From Pseudomonadota bacterium (GTDB lineage Bacteria; Desulfobacterota; Desulfobacteria; Desulfobacterales; Desulfobacteraceae), in NCBI GenBank assembly GCA_018821535.1, contig JAHJLV010000020.1, positions 1 to 64,000 on the forward strand: a stretch of 64,000 bases of DNA, given 5' to 3'. Positions 1-8,801 of this stretch are shown here, piece by piece. Below the pieces are notes generated by a model that saw only the letters and a program-made list of their open reading frames with translations, searched no databases and was not told the DNA's origin. How positions within the stretch are numbered: position 1 is the stretch's first letter; each line of letters starts with the position of its first letter. The translations under genes and the position numbers were made by a program.

Positions 1-77
1 GCTTTTGAAAAAATTTCTTGTTTTTTAACATAATATGATGTATAGAAAAGGGAAATTTTAACGATGGAGAATATATA

Positions 78-734
78 ATGATCCCTGAGATTGTCACACC
101 AGAAACAAAAGATTTTACAACTGAACTTCAACAAATTGGATTGGTGCCAGAATTGCTAAGAGAAATCTCTGAAAGAATTCTGCTTGCATTCAAACAGAAG
201 ACTTCAAATGATGCTGCGGGGGCAGACGGGATATATGCCTATTTGGCAGCCGTGAGAGCTTTTCGAGATATGCTGTGCCCAATGGGATGGTCAATAGATC
301 GTCGACACAATCTTGAAATTATAGAGAACAGAAATCTCAAAGTATCTATATCCGTTTCAAGTGGAGACAAAAACACAGGGAAGAAAGACGAAATCCCAAA
401 AACCAAAAATCCAAAAGGTGAACAAACAAGAGAGATAGTTTATCAGAACGCCAGGAATAGTCTATTTTATGAATTCGACCAAAAACATACATCAATAATA
501 GAAATCAAGCCGTTCTGGATTTTTCTATATCACATAGATACCAAAATATCACAAATGCGGACAGAGATTTCTCTGCCCCTCGAAATGGATTTTTATGGAA
601 CCCGAGTTGAAAATTGGGGGAAAAGAATAATTTTGAATACTATTGATTTCCCCCCGTCACCTGTGTTATCTGATCCGGATTTTGTAGAAGAGGTTGAATT
701 CGAAATAAAACGAAGATCCAATGACAAATTATAA
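78..734 (+). CDS. Hypothetical protein paired with ImmA/IrrE regulator
   Basis: A 218-residue protein of no family I recognise. It starts at an ATG with a GGAG ribosome site 10 bases upstream. The sequence is soluble, with a charged low-complexity linker near residues 95-120 rich in Lys and Pro; no membrane segment or catalytic motif is visible. Its stop lies inside the next gene (14-base overlap), so the two are translationally coupled. The family pattern of small proteins next to XRE/ImmA genes suggests a partner or target of that regulator, possibly a toxin-like or stress protein, but this is inference from position only. Confidence 0.7.
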   Translation: MIPEIVTPETKDFTTELQQIGLVPELLREISERILLAFKQKTSNDAAGADGIYAYLAAVRAFRDMLCPMGWSIDRRHNLEIIENRNLKVSISVSSGDKNTGKKDEIPKTKNPKGEQTREIVYQNARNSLFYEFDQKHTSIIEIKPFWIFLYHIDTKISQMRTEISLPLEMDFYGTRVENWGKRIILNTIDFPPSPVLSDPDFVEEVEFEIKRRSNDKL

Positions 735-1836
735 TTCATTCAATCCAAACCGACTAAGATTTGCAAGAGAAGCGCGTGCTTTTACTATCAAAAAGCTTAG
801 TGAAGAATTGCATATTTCTGCAAAAACATTGTCAATATATGAAAACGGCCAGCTGGAACCAAGTAAAGATGATTTATTAAACTCTTTGTCGAATATTCTG
901 CAATTCCCAATTGATTTCTTCTTTATGGATGATGTTATTTCTCTTGAAAAAACAATTGTAAGTTTCAGATCTTTAGCAAGAATGTCAGCATCTACTAGAA
1001 ACGCATCTTTATGTTCTGGCAGGCTTGCTTTAGAATTTATTGGATGGGTTGAAAATAAAATCGAATTGCCACCAAATAGTATTCCAGACTATAGATATAC
1101 AGATCCTGAAGCAGCTGCATTAAAACTACGAACTCAGTGGACGATTGGTGATCGACCGATTAAAAACCTTATCCATTTGTTGGAGGCAAAAGGGGTAAAA
1201 GTTTTTTCCCTTAACAGAGCCACCTTTGATATGGATGCTTATTCGTTTTGGATTGAAAACAAAGCCTTTATATTTTTAAATACGATCAAGTCAGTTGAAA
1301 GAAGCCGATTTGACACCGCACATGAATTGGGCCATCTTGTATTACATAAACATGGCGCCCCGTCTGGTAAAATGGCTGAGATTGAGGCCAATAGATTTGC
1401 ATCGGCATTTTTAATGCCTGAGAGTGATATTAGGCACAGAGCAATTCAGTATATCTCCTTATCAGACGTAATTAAGCTGAAAACTTGTTGGTTAGTATCT
1501 GCTGCCGCTTTGATAAGGCGTCTAAAAGATCTTTCAATAATTACAGAGTGGCATTACAATCGTTTGAATATCGATCTTTCTTCAGCAGGCTTTAGGGCGA
1601 AAGAACCGGACCCAATATCCATAGAATATAGAGAAAGGTCAAAACTTATCCCGATGATTTTTAAATTATTGCGGGAAGAGGGTATAACAAAAGGGATGGT
1701 TTCTAATGCCTTGGGTATATACCAAAAAGATCTGGATGATCTTTTTTTCAATCTAGCTCTTACGGGAATTGAAGGGGGGGCGTCGACTAATCCGAATGAT
1801 GGTCACCGGAATCAACCCAATCTCAAACTTATTTGA
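721..1836 (+). CDS. XRE-family HTH regulator with ImmA/IrrE metallopeptidase domain
   Basis: Residues 1-65 form an XRE/Cro-type helix-turn-helix (LRFAREARAFTIKKLSEEL, then TLSIYENGQLEPS). Residues about 170-260 carry an IrrE/ImmA zinc peptidase domain with HELGH at 201-205 and a downstream EIEANRFASAFLMP that supplies the third ligand. ImmA-type proteins cleave repressors to induce mobile elements or stress genes; the fused form senses and acts in one chain. The C-terminal 100 residues are unassigned. It overlaps the upstream gene by 14 bases, indicating an operon. The location at one edge of an integrative element fits control of that element or a toxin-antitoxin-like module. Confidence 0.88.
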   Translation: MTNYNSFNPNRLRFAREARAFTIKKLSEELHISAKTLSIYENGQLEPSKDDLLNSLSNILQFPIDFFFMDDVISLEKTIVSFRSLARMSASTRNASLCSGRLALEFIGWVENKIELPPNSIPDYRYTDPEAAALKLRTQWTIGDRPIKNLIHLLEAKGVKVFSLNRATFDMDAYSFWIENKAFIFLNTIKSVERSRFDTAHELGHLVLHKHGAPSGKMAEIEANRFASAFLMPESDIRHRAIQYISLSDVIKLKTCWLVSAAALIRRLKDLSIITEWHYNRLNIDLSSAGFRAKEPDPISIEYRERSKLIPMIFKLLREEGITKGMVSNALGIYQKDLDDLFFNLALTGIEGGASTNPNDGHRNQPNLKLI

Positions 1837-2417
1837 CTTGAGACTGGATCTTATTGCCCCAACATTGTCCCAACCAAGCGCTTTCAGCTTTATACATACT
1901 TAAGTTGGATGATTGAAACTCAAGTTTACTTGCAACTATCTTGGCTTCAATTATTAACGAAAACCGGTTTAGATTTCTTTCGGTATCGTTAAGATTTCAC
2001 AGAGCAGACCATATGTCTTACTTCCTCTCCACAAACGACGGATTTAAAGGCCAACACTATTAAAAGTCCGGGAGTCATTAAACTGTTGCCAAATATTGTT
2101 CGATTGATAAGAATATCATCCATCATAGCGGTCAAGATTAATGATTTCGTCCCAGAAGGTTTCCAGGGGTATTTGATAACGCATACCCCTGCTATTCAAA
2201 AACGGAAATTGCCGATTATAATTTGTATGAAAAGCGACTGCTGTAAAGAACAAATTGCTGAATGCCCAGCGAGCATCAAAACTGGATGAACTGGGAGCTG
2301 AGCTACATTAACTTCTCTCAGCTCAGCTCCCCTTCCCCCCTATTTCTTCATGAACAGGTTACCGGTTGCTGATGCCAATGGATTGGGTTCAGTTGATCCG
2401 GGTTAGTGCATGATATA
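1837..2417. other. Intergenic stretch between convergent genes
   Basis: I see no convincing gene. A 67-codon open frame at 2086-2289 starts with TTG, lacks a ribosome site and has no recognisable motif. The only clear structure is the 12-bp inverted repeat at 2293-2331, listed separately. Confidence 0.5.
2293..2331. terminator. Hairpin between convergent genes
   Basis: Perfect 12-bp arms GGGAGCTGAGCT (2293-2304) and AGCTCAGCTCCC (2320-2331) separated by 15 bases. It sits between the convergent ImmA/IrrE gene and the RNase H gene. There is no U-run on either strand, so a rho-independent terminator is possible but not clear-cut. Confidence 0.45.
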
Positions 2418-3017
2418 TTATTTTCTCCCAAAATCAGCCGGAATATCACCCCAAAGACGGGTTTCCCATTTCAAAACTTCATTGGTATATATGTTGTTTT
2501 TTAACCAGGTCTCAGCCCGCGCTATAGTATCTAAAAGTAATACATTTGATCCATCCATCCTGAGCCTTGTGTTACAGCGTTTTTGCTTGACCCATTCAAT
2601 GGCAATCGCTGAATCTGAATATATTGGTTCTTGAATATTATTTTTTTTGAACAAAGCCAAGGCTTGAACGATGGCCAGAAATTCACCTGCATTGTTTGTC
2701 CCGAATCCTTCAAACCCTTGCCTGAATATTTCTTCCCCGGTTTTAGTATCTACACATCGGTATTCTATCGGTCCGGGATTGCCAGAGCAGGCACCATCGA
2801 CACAATACGATTCAATAATCGGGTGGGTTGAATGGAAAGATAATAATCCGTATCCGCTTTTGTCATACTCCTTTGCTGCCTCTTCAAATGTGGTAAATGA
2901 TTTGAACTTAGCGTTGGAAAAACCAACAGTTTGAGCCTGGCATTCAGGCCATGAACCATATATTCCCGGAACACGGCCAACCATCACAACATAAAATTTC
3001 TTAATACTTTTAGTCAT
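2418..3017 (-). CDS. rnhA: Ribonuclease HI with N-terminal viroplasmin domain
   Basis: Hydrolyses RNA in RNA-DNA hybrids. Residues 6-55 match the caulimovirus-viroplasmin hybrid-binding domain (KFYVVMVGRVPGIYGSW, then KSFTTFEEAAKEY). Residues 68-199 are the RNase H fold with visible acidic residues: Asp74 in CVDGACSGNPGP, Glu112 in GTNNAGEFLAI, Asp135 in IYSDSAIA, and the Asp in the terminal ADFGRK. The 199-residue length is usual for this two-domain form. The start has AAAGGAC upstream. It is a single gene among element replication genes and could help remove RNA primers or R-loops there; a chromosomal housekeeping role is the alternative. Confidence 0.93.
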   Translation of the reverse strand: MTKSIKKFYVVMVGRVPGIYGSWPECQAQTVGFSNAKFKSFTTFEEAAKEYDKSGYGLLSFHSTHPIIESYCVDGACSGNPGPIEYRCVDTKTGEEIFRQGFEGFGTNNAGEFLAIVQALALFKKNNIQEPIYSDSAIAIEWVKQKRCNTRLRMDGSNVLLLDTIARAETWLKNNIYTNEVLKWETRLWGDIPADFGRK

Positions 3018-3407
3018 ATCATAGTCCTTTTTCTTCTAAAAAAATGAATAACAAATTTAAAATATCTGGATGTAATCAGGCATTAAGGCATCCCCCCAGA
3101 CACCCATCTTTCCAGGCTGACGGCCATGTTGAAACCCTTGTTTTTAGGGGCTTTAAAACAAGGTTCTAATAATAAATCAATGTGAGTATAATTTATAACT
3201 TATGCTTATAATCCGAGATATGATGATCCATCAAACCAACAGGATCTTGCGATATTTTTTCCAACCCAATGGATGATCCCAGATCAATATCAGATAGAGT
3301 TGAAGGCTATTCCATCTAAGTCCTTAATCCATTTCTGGCAGTTTCCCTTTGTGTTGGTCTTGGCAAAATAACTGAACCGTTGAAAACAGTCTCTTGTAAA
3401 TTGTAAA
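3018..3407. other. Non-coding stretch with a small hairpin
   Basis: No gene seen. Around 3131-3166 there is an inverted repeat (AACCCTTGTTTT and AAAACAAGGTT, one bulged base, loop about 10), which may end transcription of the zinc-finger gene reading leftward. The rest is unstructured to the eye. Confidence 0.4.
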
Positions 3408-3695
3408 TCAAACGATTTGAAGAGCGTCTAAAAAATCAATTGCCGGTTTAAATGTGACGTTCTTATGCTTCATCACGATATCGATGGGGTTGAACTCAGT
3501 TTCACAATCAGTGCACAGGGCGATGTTCCTATCCGGAAGCGCTACCAGGTTAAATATCCCGCATAGAGGGCAACGGAATCGAGAATAACCATAGGATTTA
3601 TTGGAGGGGATCTTCAGTATATCAAGAACCAGTGTTGTAATCGGAATGCCGTTTCTAAAACACCAGATTTCTTTTTTAGTATAATTTTTTTTCAT
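3408..3695 (-). CDS. CHC2-type zinc-finger protein (primase-like)
   Basis: A 95-residue protein whose core CPLCGIFNLVALPDRNIALC followed by TDCETEFNPIDIV resembles the DnaG/CHC2 zinc finger that binds single-stranded DNA in primases (two CxxC pairs). The tail KPAIDFLDAL is typical of the helix after that finger. A GGAGACA ribosome site precedes the ATG. No toprim or polymerase domain is attached, so it may act as a recruitment subunit for replication of the surrounding mobile element together with the Gp2-like protein downstream. Function is inferred from the finger only. Confidence 0.72.
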   Translation of the reverse strand: MKKNYTKKEIWCFRNGIPITTLVLDILKIPSNKSYGYSRFRCPLCGIFNLVALPDRNIALCTDCETEFNPIDIVMKHKNVTFKPAIDFLDALQIV

Positions 3696-3999
3696 GGTTG
3701 TCTCCTAAGGGTTGGGGTATATACAATGCCTAAAATGGATTTTATTCATCTGTTTTAGGTTCAGTGGTTAATTCAGTCTTATAATATATTCATTCAGAAT
3801 AAAGATTATTTTGGAAATGATCAGAAATTAATGGAATGGAAATCCCGTAGGAAATGGGTTTAAAGTTATGAGACTTTGAGAATAGACCAGCCGTTATCTC
3901 AAGATGAAATGATCTTATCGTTCAGGAGCCACACAATCTCCACATGCAGTGGAGGCTGAGTATGTATAGATCCGATAAGGCTGAATCAGGAGAGGATGC
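3696..3999. other. Intergenic stretch, nothing clear
   Basis: No open frame, tRNA-like fold or strong inverted repeat was recognised between the zinc-finger gene and the Gp2-like gene. Confidence 0.4.
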
Positions 4000-4632
4000 C
4001 TATAATCTTGACATACCGTATTCTTTTACATGTTTGGGTCCATTTCCTTTGCTGTAGACCTTAGCCAGGTAACTTGTCCATTTGAAGACATTTTCAAATA
4101 GTTCTGGAAAATCAATAGAACCACGTACAAGTTTTACCCCACCATATTGGTCATAAGCTCCACCAGGCATACATAGGTGAACAAGGCCTTCTGCATGCAC
4201 TCCAAGGCATCCATTCCAGAGTTCTTTTGCTTTCTCTGAAATACCACGTCCATTCTGGATCTTGTTGCCATTTAGAAGAAGCAAAATATGGAAATGGTGT
4301 TGACCCGTGCCAGAATCCTCTCTTGTCCAAAGATACATGGGATCATAATCCCCTACAAGATTACCTGTCCGTTTACTTTTACGTATCCGTTTGCAATAAA
4401 GGGTTAGTGCTTCAATGAACCTTGAGAACAGGACATTGTCATGTGGATATTGAATACCTGTTGGATAGGTCAAATCTAATCGAATAACAAAAACCTGTGA
4501 ATGCCGATAAAACATTGTATTAAATAATCTTTGAAGGGAATCAAGAATGTTAATATAAAATCCATTGTTATTTTTATTTGAATAACTTAAAGGGAAATGA
4601 TTGTAGGTTTTTGTTAAGATTACAGTTTTCAT
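4000..4632 (-). CDS. Inovirus Gp2 / YagK-YfjJ-like replication protein
   Basis: A 210-residue protein resembling the inovirus-type Gp2 (YagK/YfjJ) family found in satellite phages and integrative elements. The visible signature is QHHFHILLLLNG, in which HFH is an HUH metal-binding motif flanked by hydrophobic residues, preceded by FVIRLDLTYPTG (motif 1 of HUH enzymes) and followed by FKWTSYLAKVYSKG with a candidate catalytic tyrosine. HUH proteins nick DNA to start rolling-circle replication. A TTTTCTCCTG complement (CAGGAGAAAA) lies upstream of the ATG. Together with the CHC2 and DUF3987 genes it gives the left block the look of a satellite or plasmid-like element. Confidence 0.78.
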   Translation of the reverse strand: MKTVILTKTYNHFPLSYSNKNNNGFYINILDSLQRLFNTMFYRHSQVFVIRLDLTYPTGIQYPHDNVLFSRFIEALTLYCKRIRKSKRTGNLVGDYDPMYLWTREDSGTGQHHFHILLLLNGNKIQNGRGISEKAKELWNGCLGVHAEGLVHLCMPGGAYDQYGGVKLVRGSIDFPELFENVFKWTSYLAKVYSKGNGPKHVKEYGMSRL

Positions 4633-5155
4633 AAGAGGTTTTCTCCTGTTTTTAGTGGTTTGTAATTGATTTGATGGCGATGTTGATGGCAGACTATGTC
4701 ATTGATCACTTTTAAGTTTCACGTGTCTTCTATGGGATGTCTGATGGAAATAATGAATAATAGGTGGGTTGTTGATGTTTAATGGTGACTATCTTATAGG
4801 TCTATGGATGAATATGGTTGAAGATGTGCTACTTGATTAATATTTCGAAGTTTTCACATGTGACGTTTGATGTTTTCATGCGAAGCTCTTATATAAGTAA
4901 TACTATTATTACCGTTTTGAAATATCCCAGTAGCTGGAGGTTTCATTCTCTTCGATCACCTTGTTAATCTTATATTATGACTGTCGGATAACTTTTGAGG
5001 GTGGAGTAAAAAAAGAATGACTCGACTATGGTGGAATTAAAAAGGAATATTTCAGGGATGTCAAAACCAACAATTTTCTCGATTAAATGTCGATTCTGAT
5101 CTTGTTATAGGAACCAGGGATTAAAAATTCTTCAACCTGAAAAAAAGGAATCCTC
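4633..5155. other. Non-coding stretch upstream of the Gp2-like gene
   Basis: AT-rich sequence with no supported gene. It may hold the origin of the HUH replication protein transcribed away from it, but I could not identify a nick site or a stable hairpin by eye. Confidence 0.35.
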
Positions 5156-5335
5156 ATGTATCTATCTGAAGAGAAACGAGCTGAAATCAGGAAATGCATT
5201 GAAAATCAAAAGTCAAATCCCGGCCAAGATAAAATAGACCATTGCAAAGATTTTCATGATACAGAGGACCGCAGGAAAATTTCCCAGATTTTGTTTGATG
5301 CCAGGGATGGGAAAGAATTATTTACACCGTTTTAA
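5156..5335 (+). CDS. Short ORF ahead of a CoA-transferase remnant
   Basis: A 59-codon frame beginning [20 protein letters not shown] with AAAGGAATCCTC before the ATG. The frame stops (TAA at 5333) just where similarity to CoA-transferases begins in another frame. It is either a small charged protein or a fragment joined to the remnant. No family recognised. Confidence 0.4.
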   Translation: MYLSEEKRAEIRKCIENQKSNPGQDKIDHCKDFHDTEDRRKISQILFDARDGKELFTPF

Positions 5336-5618
5336 TGGGGCACTTAAGATTGTCGTGACGTATAATCTCGACCCAGACAAATGGTATGCTGATGAATTAT
5401 TCATGATCCAGATAAAGCTGAACAATGGTGCCATCGTTACCGTGCCGCGCACATTAACTCCATACCTGGTAACAGAGTATGGCAAAGCCAATTTGTTTGG
5501 ATTATCTATTTGGAAACGAGCCGAGCAGTTAATAAAGCTTGCTCATCCTGACTTCAGGGAATATCTGATCAGCGAAGCTGAGAAAATGAAAATCTGGAAA
5601 CCGGGAAGCAGGCTATAA
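5336..5618 (+). pseudogene. C-terminal remnant of acetyl-CoA hydrolase/transferase
   Basis: The frame ending at 5618 reads [19 protein letters not shown], then [20 protein letters not shown] and a basic tail. This is the characteristic C-terminal end of the acetyl-CoA hydrolase / 4-hydroxybutyrate CoA-transferase family (VTEYG and AHPDFR signatures). About 80 residues remain of a family of over 400. The frame upstream is disrupted and no active-site glutamate region is present, so it cannot be functional as an enzyme. It marks an old insertion or deletion junction inside the element. Confidence 0.7.
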
Positions 5619-5654
5619 TCAAACTACCTAATGGTAAATTTAGGGAGAGATATA

Positions 5655-5690
5655 GTGTTGACAATGTAGTTTGTCAACACTGTCAACATA
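5655..5690. promoter_or_regulatory. Inverted repeat plus third half-site (operator-like)
   Basis: GTGTTGACAA (5655-5664) and TTGTCAACAC (5671-5680) are perfect 10-bp arms with a 6-base loop. A further TGTCAACA (5681-5688) repeats one arm in tandem. Two inverted and one direct half-site suggest a protein-binding site for an element repressor; a hairpin is the alternative. Confidence 0.45.
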
Positions 5691-5895
5691 GTGATGGCTT
5701 TAAAAAATAGAATATTGCCTGTTTCACAAAGGGGTGGAGGTTAAAGGCATAAAGCGGTTCGCTGTCTTATGGGTAAACAACCTGCTTTTTTCTAAACTTA
5801 TACCTGATTTTTTCTGTGCAGGTACGGCAATTTAGGATTTTTAGTGGGATATCGTGTAAATTTTTTGGGCCTCTTTATAAATGGGCAAAAAAGGG

Positions 5896-5935
5896 TTGAA
5901 CCATACTGAAGGGGAGTTACAACAGCATGGTTCAA
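5896..5935 (-). terminator. Rho-independent terminator of the DUF3987 operon
   Basis: Arms TTGAACCATACTG (5896-5908) and CAGCATGGTTCAA (5923-5935) pair over 13 positions with one mismatch. Read on the minus strand the hairpin is followed by CCCTTTTTTGCCC. It lies 22 bases beyond the stop of the last gene of the minus-strand operon, fitting a terminator. Confidence 0.7.
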
Positions 5936-5956
5936 ATTCTATGAGTTGACTTTTAA

Positions 5957-6142
5957 TTATTTTCTTATATTCTCAATAAAAGAATCCCAGTCTTCGCGCT
6001 CTTCGTCTGACAAAAGAGTCTCTCCATTATGTTCTTCACATTCATCCCTGCTATTTAGAGCTTTTTTGGGAAATCTGTCCAAACAGACGATGCAATATCC
6101 GAATTCATCTCGATCATCACTAAAGATATTATCAATAAACAT
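5957..6142 (-). CDS. Small acidic protein with CxxC
   Basis: A 61-residue protein, rich in Asp and Glu, with a CIVC pair near residue 19 and another Cys at about residue 35 (DECEEHNG), possibly a small zinc-binding fold. Its ATG overlaps the stop region of the DUF3987 gene, with AAGGAGG upstream, so it is the last gene of that operon. No family recognised. Confidence 0.65.
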   Translation of the reverse strand: MFIDNIFSDDRDEFGYCIVCLDRFPKKALNSRDECEEHNGETLLSDEEREDWDSFIENIRK

Positions 6143-8004
6143 TAATATTCCTCCTTAAATATGTTCGGGTTTACAATATAGACCATTTCACCTTTAAAAT
6201 TTATGTGTTGCACCAGATATTTGTGTTTTTGTAAGAGGTCTATTCCGGCCTCGATTTGATTGATTTTGCAGTGTCCCACACCCCTCTGAGCATCCCTTTG
6301 CTCAAACTTAACGATATGATGTCGCTTAACCCATTTAAGGATTTTTCTGGCATAGACAATGGAATCGTTTTGTTTTTTATCAAACGCGAAAATAGCATGT
6401 TCCGCATAGAATTCAGCTACGGCAACTCCGGCTCTCATCGCCGACGACTCTATCGATTTTTCCCAAGGTTTGTCATGTTGAAGGAAGTGTATTGCACCCG
6501 CTAACCGAACAGCATGCCCAGCCAATTTTGACGCAAACGCTTCACAGTTTTTGAATTTATCATCATGGATCTTGATGCTAACTTCATGTGAAAAATTTGA
6601 ATAGATTTGCCGGGCCGCATCATTAAGCTTTAGAGTTTCAATTTGCCTATTGGTGCTTGCAGTCCAACTATAGTCCAAAATGCTGGTGATTTTTTCTTTA
6701 TACATTGCCATCAACTCAGGGTTTATATCTGGATGTATTGAATTTTGTATATTCAGCTTAGACAGACAAAACACAGAAAGTATTCGGGGTAATAGTCCAT
6801 CGTCCCTTAATGCATCCTTTGAATAAAGGTCGAACGCTACCCCGGGCTGAATGTAAGAACAAATCGTCAGGCAGGGTGCTGACATTGTAACGGAACCATT
6901 GGTTGCGGTTTCGTTTCCAAAAGGTTCCATGGTATAACTCTTGAGCAAAATGACATCTTCGTTGGCCCGGACACGGTTTTTCCAAATCCCAGGCTCCGCA
7001 TCAAAAATGGAAAGAGTTTCACTTTGTTGTTTCATATTTTCTGCGAGTTTTTTCATAGTCGGGATATCGTTGAATAAATTGGGCATTGAAGAAATCTTAT
7101 TCAGCTTTTCTTTTAGAGGCGCTAATGCTTTTTCAACGCTTTCAAGAGAAAGATTTATTTCGTGCACTGTTTCAAGTGTTTTTCCTTTTAATAAATCTTT
7201 CATCAGTTTTCTTTCGACCCTTTTATACAACTGCAATATCAATTTTTCGTTCGGTAATCTTTTGTTAAATTCAGTTTTGATTTTTTCGATGTACACATCA
7301 AATATAGCCTTGAAAGATTGAACAATAGCGCTTTTCTTTGATCCAGAAGGCATTACAACGACGAAATACTCTGTAAAAGCTTCAAAGTGACTGTTTTTCA
7401 CCTCTATTTTGAATCTTCCGCGAGCTGCTATATATATAGAAGCAAAAAGGCCAGAAACAATTGCAATCACAGGAACATTGAGAGACTGAGAAAGTGAATT
7501 TAAAAAATTCTGGTATTCTATTGGCAATTCATTTAGGGGAAAGTCAACCTGAAGACTAGTATAATCGTCTATAGGGATGGGTGGTTTTAAATACAGATCC
7601 CTCCGGATTTCCTGTATTTGGAGACTATCATTGTATTTCAAATTGTTTCTCTGAGTAATTTCTGATGCAGAAATGTAGTTGTTAATAATTTTCTGCTGGT
7701 TGGTCGCAGCTTTTATTTTTTGATACGTATCACTCTGGTTTGCAAAGAGTGAGATTTGTGGTTGTTGGTCGGGTAACGCAATGGGGATCTGATCATTTGT
7801 GGTTTGCGGAGGTTTTATTATTTTAGGTTTTTCAACTTCTGCAATTTGATCCTTAATATGCGATTTAATATCGTTTTCGATCATTTGATCATTGACTGTA
7901 CAATATTTTTTCTCTCTCCAATTCTGTGAAAAATCAATTGTAATTTCAACTGGGTCATCATTTTTCAAACTGTCTTTAATGTTGTCTATTAATGAATTTT
8001 TCAT
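6142..8004 (-). CDS. DUF3987 (YfjI-like) helicase/primase-associated protein
   Basis: A 620-residue protein of the DUF3987/YfjI family carried by prophages and integrative elements, thought to act in element replication. After a disordered N-terminal 130 residues, the core at about 155-500 contains LNVPVIAIVSGLFASIYIAARG and the P-loop-like VVMPSGSKKSAIVQSF, then EPGIWKNRV and a late winged-helix-like segment. Upstream on the same strand are a small gene and an AlpA-like HTH gene, and downstream a small CxxC protein, so the order AlpA - small ORF - DUF3987 - small ORF is an operon. The ribosome site GAGGAG lies inside a hairpin (8012-8037). Confidence 0.82.
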   Translation of the reverse strand: MKNSLIDNIKDSLKNDDPVEITIDFSQNWREKKYCTVNDQMIENDIKSHIKDQIAEVEKPKIIKPPQTTNDQIPIALPDQQPQISLFANQSDTYQKIKAATNQQKIINNYISASEITQRNNLKYNDSLQIQEIRRDLYLKPPIPIDDYTSLQVDFPLNELPIEYQNFLNSLSQSLNVPVIAIVSGLFASIYIAARGRFKIEVKNSHFEAFTEYFVVVMPSGSKKSAIVQSFKAIFDVYIEKIKTEFNKRLPNEKLILQLYKRVERKLMKDLLKGKTLETVHEINLSLESVEKALAPLKEKLNKISSMPNLFNDIPTMKKLAENMKQQSETLSIFDAEPGIWKNRVRANEDVILLKSYTMEPFGNETATNGSVTMSAPCLTICSYIQPGVAFDLYSKDALRDDGLLPRILSVFCLSKLNIQNSIHPDINPELMAMYKEKITSILDYSWTASTNRQIETLKLNDAARQIYSNFSHEVSIKIHDDKFKNCEAFASKLAGHAVRLAGAIHFLQHDKPWEKSIESSAMRAGVAVAEFYAEHAIFAFDKKQNDSIVYARKILKWVKRHHIVKFEQRDAQRGVGHCKINQIEAGIDLLQKHKYLVQHINFKGEMVYIVNPNIFKEEY

Positions 8005-8011
8005 AATTGCA

Positions 8012-8037
8012 CTGGCTCCTCAATACAGAGGAGCCAG
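8012..8037 (-). promoter_or_regulatory. SD-sequestering hairpin in the DUF3987 leader
   Basis: CTGGCTCCTC (8012-8021) and GAGGAGCCAG (8028-8037) are perfect 10-bp arms with a 6-base loop. In the minus-strand mRNA the 3' arm contains the only good ribosome site (GAGGAG, 11 bases before the ATG at 8004). The fold would hide it, suggesting translational control or coupling to ribosomes finishing the upstream gene. Confidence 0.55.
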
Positions 8038-8046
8038 ATCCTCCTT

Positions 8047-8223
8047 TTATTTTTTTGAAATATTAATGTTTATTTTTTTGGGAAAGGCCATGAATTCTAC
8101 GGTAATCTGAACTACCTTATCATCCACCCATTCATCACTGTCGATAAGCAGGATCTCCTTGATAACTGATTGAAGTTCATCAAGATGAACATTAGTTTTT
8201 CCCGGTAATTGATATTCAGACAT
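8047..8223 (-). CDS. Small hypothetical protein
   Basis: A 58-residue reading frame starting MSEYQLPGKTN with AAGGAG six bases before the ATG and ending in KINISKK. It lies between the AlpA-like gene and the DUF3987 gene on the same strand. Acidic centre, no known motif. The strong ribosome site and operon position make it likely real. Confidence 0.65.
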   Translation of the reverse strand: MSEYQLPGKTNVHLDELQSVIKEILLIDSDEWVDDKVVQITVEFMAFPKKININISKK

Positions 8224-8290
8224 TTGTATCTCCTTTTAGAAACCAGGCAGGTATTATTGCCCATCTGTTTTTTTTATTTTGTTGTTGGTG

Positions 8291-8521
8291 TTAACGACCG
8301 TTGATAATTTCTATATGGTTTTCTATCCACTCAAGAAAAATATCTCTTGAGAATCCCACCTTTCGGCCAATTTTAAAAAATTCAGGCCCCTCTCCACGGC
8401 TCATCTTATTTGCCAAGGAATCTCCGTTAATCAATCCACCAGACAATCTGGTTGCATGACACCTTGCAAAAACTGGGGGCAATGCCTTTTCAAGTGCTTT
8501 CTTAACCATTTCCTTATTCAT
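8291..8521 (-). CDS. AlpA-like excisionase / helix-turn-helix protein
   Basis: A 76-residue protein with the layout of MerR-superfamily AlpA/Xis proteins: RLSGGLINGDSLANKMSRGE, then a basic wing (FKIGRKVGFSRDIFLEWIENH). Such proteins bind attachment-site or early-promoter DNA and switch element excision or replication genes. GGAG lies five bases before the ATG. It heads the operon running down to 5957 and sits 280 bp from a divergent STAND gene, so the interval probably contains promoters for both. Confidence 0.75.
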   Translation of the reverse strand: MNKEMVKKALEKALPPVFARCHATRLSGGLINGDSLANKMSRGEGPEFFKIGRKVGFSRDIFLEWIENHIEIINGR

Positions 8522-8801
8522 TTTTCTCCTTCATTTTAATAGATGTTTAAATTAATAACTTGACTTCTCTTCTGTTTTGTTTTTTCTTCGTTTACACCTC
8601 CTATGCTAATCAGTTATATTTACTTTGGAAAAATTGTTTTCCCTTTCAAATAAAGGATACAGAACTTTTTATTCTTTTGCCTAACGCCATAAAATGGACG
8701 AAAAAGGCATAATTTAGACAAAAAAAAACTGATTTAAAAAATCCGATTTTATTACTATTTTAACCAAGATGAATTGTGTGTAAGGTGAATGAGTTTAAAA
8801 A

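Noticed and set aside
2086..2289. 67-codon open frame
   Set aside because: TTG start, no ribosome site and no recognisable motif; composition looks random.
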